A stretch of 39,817 bases of DNA, taken from contig JANYJJ010000083.1 in assembly GCA_025358485.1 (NCBI GenBank), forward strand, positions 1 to 39,817, read 5' to 3'. Each line of letters begins with the position of its first letter. Position 1 is the first letter of the stretch. Shown piece by piece: positions 17,966-26,681 of this stretch. A program made the translations under genes and the position numbers. Below the pieces are notes generated by a model. The model searched no databases. It worked only from the letters and a program-made list of their open reading frames with translations, and had not been told where the DNA came from. This DNA comes from Burkholderiales bacterium (lineage in GTDB: Bacteria > Pseudomonadota > Gammaproteobacteria > Burkholderiales > Burkholderiaceae_C).

Positions 17966-18011
17966 TTATCCCCAACTCATCCACAAGCTATTGTGGATAA
18001 CATGTTGATAA
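17966..18011 (+). promoter_or_regulatory. Cluster of four DnaA-box-like 9-mers
   Basis: The consensus box is TTATCCACA. Found here are TTATCCCCA (17966-17974, one mismatch), TCATCCACA (17977-17985, one mismatch), a perfect box on the minus strand (TGTGGATAA, 17992-18000) and TGTTGATAA (18003-18011, one mismatch on the minus strand). The middle two form a perfect palindrome with 8-bp arms ATCCACAA/TTGTGGAT and a 4-base loop. Four boxes in 46 bp in an AT-rich patch is far denser than chance. No dnaA, dnaN or rpmH gene is near, so a role as oriC is uncertain; titration or transcriptional control by DnaA is equally possible. Confidence 0.6.
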
Positions 18012-18088
18012 AATCAGTGTTGGTCACCTGCAACGAGGGAATATCCAGCAACGGCGCGGTGTGCAGCGGGGGTCTTCTGGTTAGAATG

Positions 18089-18157
18089 AATCCCCAACAA
18101 GCAGTTGCCAAACATTTTGTTGGAAGGCGCGTCAATCGTTCGACGTGCCTTTTTTTT
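18089..18157 (+). ncRNA. Possible small RNA with two hairpins
   Basis: A -10-like TAGAAT (18082-18087) is followed by an inverted repeat CCAACAA (18094-18100) / TTGTTGG (18117-18123) with a 16-base loop, and then directly by an intrinsic terminator. The loop and flanks carry no start codon with a useful frame. This is the expected shape of a 60-70 nt small RNA, or of a 5' leader that is attenuated before lepA. No good -35 hexamer is visible and I recognise no family. Expression is unproven. Confidence 0.35.
18125..18157 (+). terminator. Intrinsic terminator upstream of lepA
   Basis: AGGCGCGTC (18125-18133) pairs with GACGTGCCT (18142-18150), nine pairs with one G-T wobble, loop of eight bases, followed by seven T. 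It lies 116 bp before lepA, so it separates lepA from transcription entering from mucD or from the possible small RNA. Confidence 0.8.
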
Positions 18158-18273
18158 AGCCTCAGCACATTGCAGAGGCCCACCCAATCGCAACGCGGTT
18201 GAGAGCCTGCGCTGACACGGTGCCACCGTTTTTCTTCAGCGCACAGCAGACATAAAAAGTAACCGCAGCCAGC

Positions 18274-20082
18274 ATGGATCACATTCGAAATTTCTCCATC
18301 ATTGCCCACATCGACCACGGCAAATCAACCTTGGCTGATCGCTTGATTCAACGCTGCGGCGGTTTGACCGATCGCGAAATGGAAGCGCAAGTTCTCGACT
18401 CGATGGACATCGAGCGCGAGCGCGGCATCACCATCAAAGCGCAAACCGCGGCACTCAAATATGTGGCGCGCAATGGGCAAACCTATCAACTCAATCTCAT
18501 CGACACGCCGGGCCACGTTGACTTCTCTTATGAAGTGAGCCGCTCGTTGTCGGCTTGCGAAGGCGCGCTGTTGGTGGTCGATGCCAGCCAAGGCGTTGAA
18601 GCGCAAACGGTGGCCAATTGCTACACCGCGTTGGAGCTGAGCGTTGAAGTGGTGCCGGTGCTCAACAAAATGGATTTGCCCAACGCCGATCCTGAAAACG
18701 CCAAGTCAGAAATCGAAGACGTGATCGGCATCGATGCCGACAACGCCATTCCGTGCAGCGCCAAAACCGGCATGGGCATCGACGATATTTTGGAAGCCGT
18801 GATCGCGCGCATGCCGCCGCCCAAAGGCACCGTCGAAGCGCCGCTGCGCGCCATGATCATTGACTCTTGGTTTGACAACTACGTCGGCGTCGTGATGTTG
18901 GTGCGCGTGGTGGACGGCAAGTTGAACAAAGGCGAACGCATCCGCATGATGGCCAGCGATGCGGTTTACGGTGCCGATCAACTCGGTGTCTTCAGTCCCA
19001 AGTCAGAGCCGCGCAACAGCTTGAACGCGGGCGAGGTGGGTTTCATCATTGCCGGCATCAAAGAGCTGCAAGCGGCCAAGGTGGGTGACACCGTCACCAT
19101 CGAAAAAAAGCTGCCCAACAATCTGGGCCCCGCCACACAGGCGTTGCCTGGTTTCAAAGAAATTCAGCCGCAAGTTTTCGCCGGCTTGTACCCGACCGAA
19201 GCCAGCGAATACGACCAACTGCGTGACGCGTTGGAAAAGCTCAAGCTCAACGATTCGTCGCTGCGCTACGAGCCGGAAGTCAGCCAGGCGCTGGGCTTTG
19301 GATTCCGCTGCGGCTTCCTCGGTTTGCTGCACATGGAGATCGTGCAGGAACGGCTGGAGCGCGAGTTTGACCAAGACCTCATCACCACCGCGCCCAGCGT
19401 GGTCTACGAAGTCGCGCTGAACAACGGTGACGTGCTGCGCGTGGAAAACCCGTCCAAGATGCCCGACCTCGGCCGCATCGCAGAAATTCGCGAACCCATC
19501 GTCACGGTGCACCTCTACATGCCGCAAGACTACGTAGGTCCGGTGATGACGCTGGCCAATTTGAAGCGCGGCAACCAGCTCAACATGGCCTACCACGGCA
19601 GGCAGGTGATTCTGACTTACGAGATGCCACTGGCCGAGATCGTGCTCGACTTTTTTGACAAGCTCAAAAGCGTGTCGCGAGGCTACGCTTCCATGGACTA
19701 CGAGTTCAAGGAAAACCGCGCCGCCGATGTCGTGAAGGTTGATATTTTGCTGAACGGCGACAAGGTCGATGCGCTGTCCATCATCGTGCACCGCAGCCAA
19801 AGCGCTTACCGCAGCCGGGCAGTGGTGGCCAAGATGCGCGAGCTGATTTCACGCCAGCAATATGACGTTGCGATCCAGGCCGCCATCGGTGCCAACATCA
19901 TCGCGCGTGAGACAATCAAAGCGCTCCGAAAAAACGTGATCGCCAAGTGTTATGGCGGCGATGTTTCCCGCAAGCGCAAGCTGCTGGACAAACAAAAGGC
20001 CGGTAAAAAGCGCATGAAGCAAATCGGCTCTGTCGAGGTGCCGCAAGAAGCGTTTCTGGCCATACTGCAAGTGGACGATTGA
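18274..20082 (+). CDS. lepA: Elongation factor 4 (LepA)
   Basis: 602 residues. GTPase motifs: AHIDHGKST (G1), DTPGHVDF (G3), NKMDLP (G4) and SAKTG (G5). The C-terminal half has the LepA-specific end [20 protein letters not shown]4 binds ribosomes and can back-translocate them under stress or help 30S biogenesis. ATG at 18274 gives [16 protein letters not shown], the normal LepA start. The stop overlaps the start of lepB (TGATG), the usual lepA-lepB arrangement. Confidence 0.98.
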   Translation: MDHIRNFSIIAHIDHGKSTLADRLIQRCGGLTDREMEAQVLDSMDIERERGITIKAQTAALKYVARNGQTYQLNLIDTPGHVDFSYEVSRSLSACEGALLVVDASQGVEAQTVANCYTALELSVEVVPVLNKMDLPNADPENAKSEIEDVIGIDADNAIPCSAKTGMGIDDILEAVIARMPPPKGTVEAPLRAMIIDSWFDNYVGVVMLVRVVDGKLNKGERIRMMASDAVYGADQLGVFSPKSEPRNSLNAGEVGFIIAGIKELQAAKVGDTVTIEKKLPNNLGPATQALPGFKEIQPQVFAGLYPTEASEYDQLRDALEKLKLNDSSLRYEPEVSQALGFGFRCGFLGLLHMEIVQERLEREFDQDLITTAPSVVYEVALNNGDVLRVENPSKMPDLGRIAEIREPIVTVHLYMPQDYVGPVMTLANLKRGNQLNMAYHGRQVILTYEMPLAEIVLDFFDKLKSVSRGYASMDYEFKENRAADVVKVDILLNGDKVDALSIIVHRSQSAYRSRAVVAKMRELISRQQYDVAIQAAIGANIIARETIKALRKNVIAKCYGGDVSRKRKLLDKQKAGKKRMKQIGSVEVPQEAFLAILQVDD

Positions 20083-21047
20083 TGAGTGCGTTGACCGGTT
20101 TGCTGTACGGCTTGCTCGCGTTTTACTTGGGCGGCTGGTACCTCGGAAAGTGGAGTGGCAATTTTTCGCTGCTGTTGTTCACGCTGACCTGCGCCACTTT
20201 TGCCTACTGGTTGGTTGAGCGTTTTGTGTTCGCACCAAAACGCGCGGCAGCAGCGCTTGCGCTAGAGCAGCAAGACACAGCCCGTCGCACGCAACTCAGC
20301 AAGCAAGGTATTACCAAAGTCGATGGTGATGTGTCGCAGGCACGCGAAGCATTGCTGGCGCAACCCTGGTGGTTGGACTGGACGGCGGGCTTGTTTCCGG
20401 TGATCTTGGTGGTGTTTTTGCTGCGTTCGTTTTTGTTCGAACCGTTCAAGATTCCTAGCGGCTCGATGATTCCGACGCTCTTGGTCGGCGACTTGATCTT
20501 GGTGAACAAATTTCACTACGGCGTGCGCCTGCCTGTCATCAACAAAAAAATCATTGCCAACAACGACCCCAAGCCCGGTGACGTGATGGTGTTTCGCTAT
20601 CCCAAAGACACCAGCGTGGACTACATCAAACGCGTGGTTGGTGTGCCGGGCGATGAGATTTCTTGGCGCAATCAAAAGCTGTACGTGAATGGCGTTCTGG
20701 TTCCGACGCAGGCTCAAGCCGAGTTCTATGAGGAAGGAAGCCTGCGTTACGAGCCTCAATTTTCTGAAAAACTGGGCACGGTTGAACATCGAATTTTGGT
20801 GAACCCTGCCCGTCAGCAGTTCTTGCCGCAAAACGAGGTGTTTCCGTTTCGAGAAAATTGCATTTACAGCGCTGAGGGCGTCACTTGCAAAGTTCCAGCG
20901 GGCAACTATTTCATGATGGGTGACAACCGCGACAATTCGCAAGACTCGCGCTATTGGGGTTTTGTGCCCGACCAAAACATCGTAGGCCGAGCCTTCTTTG
21001 TTTGGATGAATTTCGGTAATTTGAAACGCATAGGCCCATTTCAGTGA
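20082..21047 (+). CDS. lepB: Signal peptidase I
   Basis: 321 residues. Two N-terminal hydrophobic segments (about 5-20 and 30-45) and a third just before the catalytic domain anchor it in the inner membrane. Catalytic Ser128 is in PSGSMIPTL and the general base Lys183 is in YIKRVVGVPGD; the box E motif GDNRDNSQDSRYWG follows. It removes signal peptides from exported pre-proteins. ATG at 20082 overlaps the lepA TGA; a TTG one codon earlier is in frame but less likely. Confidence 0.96.
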   Translation: MSALTGLLYGLLAFYLGGWYLGKWSGNFSLLLFTLTCATFAYWLVERFVFAPKRAAAALALEQQDTARRTQLSKQGITKVDGDVSQAREALLAQPWWLDWTAGLFPVILVVFLLRSFLFEPFKIPSGSMIPTLLVGDLILVNKFHYGVRLPVINKKIIANNDPKPGDVMVFRYPKDTSVDYIKRVVGVPGDEISWRNQKLYVNGVLVPTQAQAEFYEEGSLRYEPQFSEKLGTVEHRILVNPARQQFLPQNEVFPFRENCIYSAEGVTCKVPAGNYFMMGDNRDNSQDSRYWGFVPDQNIVGRAFFVWMNFGNLKRIGPFQ

Positions 21048-21111
21048 TGCTGAGGTTTGAGTCCCCAACGCTTTCATTCGAAAAGACTCATTTGCGCAGG
21101 AGCAACACGGC

Positions 21112-21459
21112 ATGAAGTCTCAACGCGGCATCACATTGTTTGGACTGATGGTTTGGGCGGTCATCTTGGGCGCAGGCGCGCTGCTGGCGATGTCTGTTTT
21201 TCCAAGTGTCAATGAGTATTGGACGGTCAAAAGAGTGGTCGACAAGATCGCTTCTGAAGGCCTGACCACCGTGCCCGAAATTCGTGCGGCGTTTGAGCGT
21301 GCCAAGGCCATTGAATATTCGATCCAGTCGATCTCCGGCAAAGATCTCAAAATCACCAAAGAGAACGAAAAAGTCGTGATCACCTACGCCTACGACAAAG
21401 AGATCAAGCTGGTGGACCCGGTGTTCTTGTTGATCAAGTACGAGGGCCGCTCCAAGTAA
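21112..21459 (+). CDS. DUF4845 membrane-anchored protein
   Basis: 115 residues. It starts MKSQRGITLFGLMVWAVILG, a short basic stretch and a hydrophobic helix that look like a type IV pilin-like N-terminus, followed by a small alpha/beta domain with VNEYWTVKRVVDKIA and ending in PVFLLIKYEGRSK. This is the DUF4845 family, commonly placed between lepB and rnc in Betaproteobacteria and Gammaproteobacteria. Its function is unknown. The FTL-like motif resembles prepilin cleavage contexts (RG|ITLFGL), but no Glu at position 5 is present, so pilin processing is doubtful. Confidence 0.85.
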   Translation: MKSQRGITLFGLMVWAVILGAGALLAMSVFPSVNEYWTVKRVVDKIASEGLTTVPEIRAAFERAKAIEYSIQSISGKDLKITKENEKVVITYAYDKEIKLVDPVFLLIKYEGRSK

Positions 21460-21488
21460 GGCCTGCCCAAAGGCCCACCCACGCATCC

Positions 21489-22193
21489 ATGCCTTCGAGT
21501 CTTGCCGCACTCCAAACCCGACTCGGACATCGCTTTTCCGACACGCAGTTGCTCACCCGCGCGCTGACGCATCGCAGCTTCGGAGCCGACCACAATGAGC
21601 GGCTCGAATTTTTGGGTGACGCCGTCTTGAGTTTGGCGATCTCCAGTTTGCTGTTTGAGCGCTTTGCTGGCTCAGACGAAGGCGACCTCACCCGCGTACG
21701 CGCCCATCTGGTTCGCGAAGACACCCTGCACAAGGTGGCGTTGACGTTTGGCCTGCCCGATGCTTTGCGATTGAGCGACGGTGAAGCGCGCGGCGGTGGC
21801 GCCCAGCGCCCGTCGATCTTGGCCGATGCGTTGGAGGCAGTGATCGGCGCCACCTTTGTTGACGCCGGTTTTGACGCAGCCCGCGCCATGGTCGAGCGCA
21901 TGTTCGGCGACATGACACTCAACACCGACATTGCCAGTTGGACCAAAGACGCTAAAACTGAATTGCAAGAATGGCTGCAAGCGCGCCGCATTGCCGTGCC
22001 GACTTACTGCATCAGCGCCACGCGCGGCCAAGCGCATGCGCAGACTTTCCAAGTCGAATGCGCAGTTCCCGCCCTGAGCTGCGCCCAGCTCGGCGAAGGC
22101 AAATCTCGCCGTGTGGCTGAACAAGAAGCCGCCCGGCGCATGCTTGACGCGCTGCAAAGCAGCGACAAGCAAGGCATCAATTTGCGCGCATGA
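21489..22193 (+). CDS. rnc: Ribonuclease III
   Basis: 234 residues. The signature ERLEFLGDAVLSLAIS carries catalytic Glu and Asp residues, and the distal LADALEAVIGATFVDAG holds the second acidic cluster. A double-stranded RNA binding domain follows, ending in SRRVAEQEAARRMLDAL. It cuts double-stranded RNA in rRNA precursors and sRNA-mRNA duplexes. Upstream is the DUF4845 gene (29 bp) and downstream era, a widely conserved rnc-era pair; rnc is often self-regulated by cleavage of its own leader, but no obvious target stem was identified here. Confidence 0.96.
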   Translation: MPSSLAALQTRLGHRFSDTQLLTRALTHRSFGADHNERLEFLGDAVLSLAISSLLFERFAGSDEGDLTRVRAHLVREDTLHKVALTFGLPDALRLSDGEARGGGAQRPSILADALEAVIGATFVDAGFDAARAMVERMFGDMTLNTDIASWTKDAKTELQEWLQARRIAVPTYCISATRGQAHAQTFQVECAVPALSCAQLGEGKSRRVAEQEAARRMLDALQSSDKQGINLRA

Positions 22194-22239
22194 TGGCCGC
22201 TTGGTTTTCGTTGAAGTGTTTCCCTTTTGATTGCTGTCC

Positions 22240-23199
22240 ATGACCTCGCCAGAAACTCCCGCCGTCGATCCTGACACCAGCAACCGCCGCTGCGGCTTGG
22301 TGGCCATCGTCGGGCGTCCCAACGTGGGCAAATCGACCTTGCTGAACGCGTTGGTTGGTCAGAAGGTGAGCATCACATCTGCCAAAGCGCAAACCACACG
22401 CCACCGCATCACCGGCATCCGCACCGTTGAAGAAGCGCAGTTTGTTTTTGTCGACACGCCCGGTTTTCAAACCAAACACACTGCCGCGCTGAACCGTACT
22501 TTGAACCGCACCGTCAACAGTGTGTTGGCCGATGTGGACGCGGTGCTCTTCGTGGTCGAAGCCGGAAAATTTGGTCCCGACGATGCCAAAGTTCTTGCGC
22601 TGATGTCGAAAAGCGGGCCGCAAGGCGAATTTGCCAAGCCGGTGTTTTTGATTGCCAACAAACTAGACGAAGTGCACCGTCGCGCGGACTTGGCGCCGTG
22701 GCTCAAAGGCATGCAAGACCAGCACGCCTTCGCCGAATTTGTGCCACTCAGCGCCAAGAAAGATGCAGACGTGCAGCGCCTGCTCGGCATCGTCAAACCT
22801 TACCTGCCGCAGCAACCGTGGTTCCACGAAGAAGATGCGCTGACCGACCGCAGCGACCGCTTCTTGGCCAGCGAAATCATTCGCGAAAAATTGTTCCGCC
22901 TGACCGGTGATGAGCTGCCTTACACCTCCACCGTGGTGATCGACAAGTTCGAAGAAGAAGAAAGTCATCAAGGCCCGCAGCGCTTCATCAAAATCGCCGC
23001 CAGCATCGTGGTGGAGCGCGAACCGCACAAGGGCATGATCATCGGCAGCGGCGGCGAGCGTCTCAAACGCATAGGCTCAGAGTCGCGCCAGGAGCTGGAA
23101 AAACTCATGGACGCCAAGGTGTTTTTGGAAGTTTGGGTCAAGGTGCGTTCGGGTTGGGCCGACGACGAAGCGCACTTGCGGTCTTACGGCTACGAGTGA
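22240..23199 (+). CDS. era: GTPase Era
   Basis: 319 residues. GTPase motifs: GRPNVGKST (G1), DTPGFQT (G3), NKLDEV (G4) and SAKKD (G5). A C-terminal KH domain contains [23 protein letters not shown]. Era binds 16S rRNA near its 3' end and is needed for 30S maturation. ATG at 22240 is preferred over a TTG three codons earlier. The last codons overlap the recO start (GTGA). Confidence 0.97.
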   Translation: MTSPETPAVDPDTSNRRCGLVAIVGRPNVGKSTLLNALVGQKVSITSAKAQTTRHRITGIRTVEEAQFVFVDTPGFQTKHTAALNRTLNRTVNSVLADVDAVLFVVEAGKFGPDDAKVLALMSKSGPQGEFAKPVFLIANKLDEVHRRADLAPWLKGMQDQHAFAEFVPLSAKKDADVQRLLGIVKPYLPQQPWFHEEDALTDRSDRFLASEIIREKLFRLTGDELPYTSTVVIDKFEEEESHQGPQRFIKIAASIVVEREPHKGMIIGSGGERLKRIGSESRQELEKLMDAKVFLEVWVKVRSGWADDEAHLRSYGYE

Positions 23200-24050
23200 G
23201 CACCGCGACTCGCACCCGCTCGCAGACCCGCGCTGCGCCTGCACCTGCACCTGCGCCTGCACGAGCTCCTGGACGAGCGCGCATTCCTAAAACGCCCGCG
23301 CCCCTCAGCGCCTTTGTGCTGCACCGCTACGACTGGAGCGAAACCAGCGTCATCCTGGATTTGTTCACGCGCGAGCAGGGCAGGGTGTCGGTGGCCGCCA
23401 AAGGTGCCAAGCGGCCTTATTCGCAATTGCGATCGGTGTTGCTGCCATTTCAAAAAATCAACGTGAGCTTGGGCCGCGCCCCCAAAGTTGACTTGAACAA
23501 TCCGCAGGCCAGCGAAGTGCAAAACCTGCGCAGCGCCGAATGGGCGGGCGGGGCGGCCATGCTCACGGGTGCGGCACTGTTCTCTGGCTTTTACTTGAAC
23601 GAGTTGCTCATGAAGTTGATGGGCCGCCAGGATGCGCAGCCCGCCTTGTTTGATGCCTACGCATTGACGCTGCCGTCGCTCGCATCAAAAATTGAAGCGC
23701 AAGTGCAGGCCGCCTTGCGTGCCTTTGAGCTGCGTTTGTTGCACGAGTTGGGCGTGCTGCCCGATTTGAGTTTGTCGACCTTGACGCTGCAAGCCGTGCA
23801 AGTGGACGGCCGCTATTCGCTGCTGCCCGAAGCGGGTGTGGGCCAAACGCGGGGCGACACCGACGTTCCCGGCAGCGTGCTGATCGCCATCGAAGCGGCC
23901 CTGCAACACGGCAGCCTGCCTGCGCTACAGCAGGCTTGCGTCTCTGCTTTGCCCGAGCTGAAAACCGTGCTGCGCGGCTTGCTTCACTATCATCTGGGCT
24001 CGTCGGTTTTGCGTACGCGCCAAGTCATGCAGGGGCTACAGCAGTTATGA
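23196..24050 (+). CDS. recO: DNA repair protein RecO
   Basis: 284 residues from the GTG at 23196 that overlaps the era stop. The conserved start of the domain is [21 protein letters not shown], followed by the [16 protein letters not shown] segment; the C-terminal helices contain [15 protein letters not shown]. RecO loads RecA with RecR on SSB-coated DNA. The N-terminus carries an Ala-Pro repeat ([12 protein letters not shown]) made of 6-bp units before the OB-fold, which is probably disordered. The usual zinc-binding Cys pairs are not visible. Its TGA overlaps ATG 1 of the triple repeat leading into pdxJ. Confidence 0.92.
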   Translation: MSTATRTRSQTRAAPAPAPAPARAPGRARIPKTPAPLSAFVLHRYDWSETSVILDLFTREQGRVSVAAKGAKRPYSQLRSVLLPFQKINVSLGRAPKVDLNNPQASEVQNLRSAEWAGGAAMLTGAALFSGFYLNELLMKLMGRQDAQPALFDAYALTLPSLASKIEAQVQAALRAFELRLLHELGVLPDLSLSTLTLQAVQVDGRYSLLPEAGVGQTRGDTDVPGSVLIAIEAALQHGSLPALQQACVSALPELKTVLRGLLHYHLGSSVLRTRQVMQGLQQL

Positions 24051-24088
24051 ATCCACTTGTATGAATCCACCTGTATGAATCCACTGGT
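24047..24088 (+). repeat. Three 14-bp tandem repeats, each with ATG, at the recO/pdxJ junction
   Basis: ATGAATCCACTTGT (24047-24060), ATGAATCCACCTGT (24061-24074) and ATGAATCCACTGGT (24075-24088). Because 14 is not a multiple of three, the copies lie in three different frames. ATG 1 overlaps the recO stop. ATG 1 and ATG 2 each open a five-codon frame (MNPLV and MNPPV) whose TGA overlaps the next ATG. Only ATG 3 opens pdxJ. The Shine-Dalgarno-like AGGGG (24031-24035) is placed 11 bases before ATG 1 and 39 before ATG 3. Confidence 0.93.
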
Positions 24089-24872
24089 ATCAAGCGGGCT
24101 TGATGCGCACCGCGGCTTCACGGCTTTGTCGGTCAATTTGAACCGCGTCGCTTTGCTGCGCAACTCACGCCCACTTGACATCCCCAACGTGGTTCAAGCC
24201 GCCACCTGGGTGTTGCAAGCCGGTGCTCAGGGCATCACCATTCACCCTCGGCCCGACCAGCGCCACATTCGCACGCGCGATGTGTTTGAGCTGGCTGCGC
24301 TGATGAAGCAGTGGCCGCAGGCCGAGTTCAATGTCGAAGGCAATCCGCACCACAACCTGATGGATTTGATGCGCGAGTTGACCGCCCAAGGCATGTGCCC
24401 CCACCAATGCACTTTTGTGCCCGACAGCGCCGACCAAGCCACCTCTGATCACGGCTGGCGCTTGCCGCAAGATTGCGCCGCGCTGCGCCCTTTGATTGCC
24501 GAGGTGCATGCCATGGGCGCTCGTGTCAGCCTGTTCATGGACCCCGAACCGCAGGCCATGGCGGCCGTGCGGGAGGTGGGTGCAGACCGAGTCGAGATTT
24601 ACACTGAAAGTTACGCGCGTGCGCACGGCACGGCCAAGCAAGCCGAGGTGCTGGCGGGCTACAGCGCCACTGCGCGCGCTGCGGTGGTCGCAGGCTTGGG
24701 CATCAATGCCGGTCACGACTTGAACCTGCTGAACTTGGCTGAGTTTTTGACAGCCGTGCCCGGCGTGCAAGAGGTTTCCATAGGTCACGCGCTGATGGCT
24801 GATGCGCTTGAGTTGGGCCTCAGCGCCACGGTGCGAGCGTATCTGCGCTGCATCCATCAAGCGGCAGAGTAA
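24075..24872 (+). CDS. pdxJ: Pyridoxine 5'-phosphate synthase
   Basis: 265 residues. The TIM-barrel family motifs are [45 protein letters not shown] and the phosphate-binding [15 protein letters not shown]. PdxJ condenses 1-deoxyxylulose 5-phosphate with 3-amino-2-oxopropyl phosphate to pyridoxine 5'-phosphate. The start is the third ATG of the 14-bp repeat at 24075, giving MNPLVSSG; the two earlier ATGs are in other frames. It lies between recO and acpS, the usual order, with acpS starting four bases after its stop. Confidence 0.94.
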   Translation: MNPLVSSGLDAHRGFTALSVNLNRVALLRNSRPLDIPNVVQAATWVLQAGAQGITIHPRPDQRHIRTRDVFELAALMKQWPQAEFNVEGNPHHNLMDLMRELTAQGMCPHQCTFVPDSADQATSDHGWRLPQDCAALRPLIAEVHAMGARVSLFMDPEPQAMAAVREVGADRVEIYTESYARAHGTAKQAEVLAGYSATARAAVVAGLGINAGHDLNLLNLAEFLTAVPGVQEVSIGHALMADALELGLSATVRAYLRCIHQAAE

Positions 24873-24876
24873 TCGC

Positions 24877-25281
24877 ATGATCTACGGCGTAGGCACAGAC
24901 ATCTGCGATGTGAGACGCATCGCTGCCACCTTGGAGCGGCGCGGCGAACGCTTCGCCGAAAAGGTGCTCGGGCCGCGTGAGATCGAAGTGTTTCGCGCAC
25001 GTCGCGCCAAAGTAGAAGCGCGCGGTGTCAGTTATTTGGCCACGCGCTTTTCCGCCAAGGAAGCTTTTTCCAAGGCCATCGGTTTGGGCATGCGCATGCC
25101 CATGACGTGGCGCGCCTGCGAAATCATGAACGCCGCCAACGGCAAGCCCGAGATCCAACTGCACGGCGGCTTGGCCGCTTGGTTTGCCGAAAAAAACCTC
25201 AGTGCGCATGTCAGCGTGAGCGACGAAACCACCCATGCCGCGAGCTTTGTCGTGGTCGAAATCAAAGAAGGCACTTCATGA
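24877..25281 (+). CDS. acpS: Holo-ACP synthase
   Basis: 134 residues. The start [15 protein letters not shown] carries the metal-binding Asp8, and [15 protein letters not shown] carries the second metal ligand Glu. AcpS transfers 4'-phosphopantetheine from CoA to the Ser of acyl carrier protein, the product of acpP in the same window. Start chosen at ATG 24877 because the family always begins I-x-G-x-G-x-D; a longer frame would overlap pdxJ. Its stop overlaps nagZ (ATGA). Confidence 0.95.
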   Translation: MIYGVGTDICDVRRIAATLERRGERFAEKVLGPREIEVFRARRAKVEARGVSYLATRFSAKEAFSKAIGLGMRMPMTWRACEIMNAANGKPEIQLHGGLAAWFAEKNLSAHVSVSDETTHAASFVVVEIKEGTS

Positions 25282-26366
25282 GCGACATCCACCACAGCCC
25301 CGTTGTTTTAGACATTGAAGGCCTCGGCCTCAACGCCGCCGACAAGCGCCGCCTCAAGCATCCGCTGACCGGCGGCTTGATTCTGTTTGCGCGCAATTGG
25401 CAAGACCGCCGCCAGCTCACCGAGCTCACTGCCGAGATCAAATCCGTGCGCCCCGATGTGCTCATTTGCGTTGACCACGAAGGCGGCCGCGTGCAGCGGT
25501 TTCGCACCGACGGCTTTACCCATTTGCCGCCCATGCGCCTGCTCGGCGAAATGTGGATGCAAGACGGCAAGCGCGGCACAGGCGACGGTGCACTCACCGC
25601 CACCGATGCCGCCAGCGCAGCCGGCTACGTGATGGCCAGCGAGCTGCGCGCTTGCGGTGTCGATTTGAGCTTCACGCCTGTGCTCGACTTGGATCACGGC
25701 GAGAGCGGTGTGATCGGTGACCGCGCGTTTCACCGTGACGCGCGCGTGGCCAGCGTGTTGGCCAAAAGCTTGATTCACGGGCTGTTGATGGCGGGCATGC
25801 ACAACTGCGGCAAACATTTTCCGGGCCACGGCTTTGTGAAGGCCGACAGCCACTTGGAAATTCCGGTTGACAGACGGTCGCTGAAAACGCTGTTGGCTGA
25901 CGATGCCAAACCCTATGAATGGCTCAGTACCAGCCTGACCAGCGTCATGCCGGCGCACGTGATTTACCCCAAAGTCGATGCTCGCCCCGCAGGCTTTTCA
26001 GCGCGCTGGCTGAAAGAAATTTTGCGCCAGCAACTCGGCTTCACGGGGGCGGTATTCAGCGACGACTTGGGCATGGCCGGAGCGCGCCTGATCGACGGCG
26101 CGCAGGTTAGCTACACCGACGCCGCAGCGGTGGCCTTGACGGCCGGTTGCGACTTGGTGCTGTTGTGCAATCAATCGGTGGACGGGGGTTCGGCCGTGGA
26201 CGAGCTGTTGCAAGGCTTGGAGCAAGCCCACGCAGAAGGCCATTGGCAGCGTGACCCCGACAGCGAGCAGCGCCGCGTCAACTTGCTGCCTCAAACGCGC
26301 CCACTGACTTGGGAAGAATTGATGCACCAGCCGTCTTATCAGCGAGCGCTGGAACGGCTGCCTTGA
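25278..26366 (+). CDS. nagZ: Beta-N-acetylhexosaminidase NagZ
   Basis: 362 residues of a glycoside hydrolase family 3 enzyme. Motifs: [29 protein letters not shown] with the loop His, and [12 protein letters not shown] with the nucleophile Asp. NagZ removes GlcNAc from 1,6-anhydro-muropeptides in cytoplasmic cell wall recycling, and its products influence AmpC induction in bacteria that have AmpR. No signal peptide is present, as expected. ATG 25278 overlaps the acpS stop; a longer frame reaching into acpS was rejected. It converges with the VF530 gene, one base between the stops. Confidence 0.95.
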   Translation: MSDIHHSPVVLDIEGLGLNAADKRRLKHPLTGGLILFARNWQDRRQLTELTAEIKSVRPDVLICVDHEGGRVQRFRTDGFTHLPPMRLLGEMWMQDGKRGTGDGALTATDAASAAGYVMASELRACGVDLSFTPVLDLDHGESGVIGDRAFHRDARVASVLAKSLIHGLLMAGMHNCGKHFPGHGFVKADSHLEIPVDRRSLKTLLADDAKPYEWLSTSLTSVMPAHVIYPKVDARPAGFSARWLKEILRQQLGFTGAVFSDDLGMAGARLIDGAQVSYTDAAAVALTAGCDLVLLCNQSVDGGSAVDELLQGLEQAHAEGHWQRDPDSEQRRVNLLPQTRPLTWEELMHQPSYQRALERLP

Positions 26367-26367
26367 A

Positions 26368-26643
26368 TCAAGCGGGGTCGTTCTTGGTGTGGTGTGTGAC
26401 TTGGGATTTAGACACGCGCGCTTGCTCGCGCCGCATGAACAAATAAAGGCTTTCCACCTTCTCGCGCGCCCAGGGCGTTTTGCGCAAAAACTTCAAACTC
26501 GACGCCACGCTGGGGTCAAGCACAAAGCAGCGGATGTGGATTTGGTAGCCCAATTCCGGCCATCCAAAATGCGCCACCAGCTCATTCAGCATGGCCTCCA
26601 GCGTGATGCCGTGAAGCGGGTTGCGGGCTTGGGGTGTGGGCAT
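26368..26643 (-). CDS. VF530/DUF2132 family small protein
   Basis: 91 residues from ATG 26643. The core [20 protein letters not shown], the [20 protein letters not shown] segment and [12 protein letters not shown] are the VF530 family, small helical proteins described as putative DNA-binding from a structural genomics study of Vibrio fischeri; the function is not established. An alternative GTG start at 26670 would add nine residues (MNPSSSGVA). The C-terminal tail is Lys/Arg/His-rich. It lies 38 bp downstream of the lipoprotein gene on the same strand and may be co-transcribed with it. Confidence 0.85.
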   Translation of the reverse strand: MPTPQARNPLHGITLEAMLNELVAHFGWPELGYQIHIRCFVLDPSVASSLKFLRKTPWAREKVESLYLFMRREQARVSKSQVTHHTKNDPA

Positions 26644-26681
26644 CGCAACACCGCTCGACGACGGATTCACTCGAGGCAGGT

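Larger units (their letters stand above)
17750..18273 (+). other. 524-bp intergenic region between mucD and lepA
   Basis: No convincing protein gene lies here. The first 210 bp show only weak promoter-like hexamers (for example TAGAAT at 17902-17907) and a small GTTGG/CCAAC hairpin at 17849-17864. From 17966 to 18011 is a cluster of DnaA-box-like sequences. From about 18090 to 18157 is a two-hairpin segment ended by an intrinsic terminator, described separately as a possible small RNA. The last 116 bp should contain the lepA promoter, but no strong sigma-70 match was found. Confidence 0.7.

Noticed and set aside
17966-18011. Calling the DnaA-box cluster oriC
   Set aside because: No dnaA, dnaN, rpmH or parAB nearby and no clear AT-rich unwinding 13-mers; kept only as a DnaA-box cluster.
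20079-20081. TTG start for lepB one codon before the ATG
   Set aside because: ATG at 20082 directly follows and overlaps the lepA stop, the common arrangement.
23133-23195. Upstream extension of recO inside era
   Set aside because: The extra residues are antisense-like Arg/Leu-rich and not family-like; the GTG overlapping the era stop is the better start.
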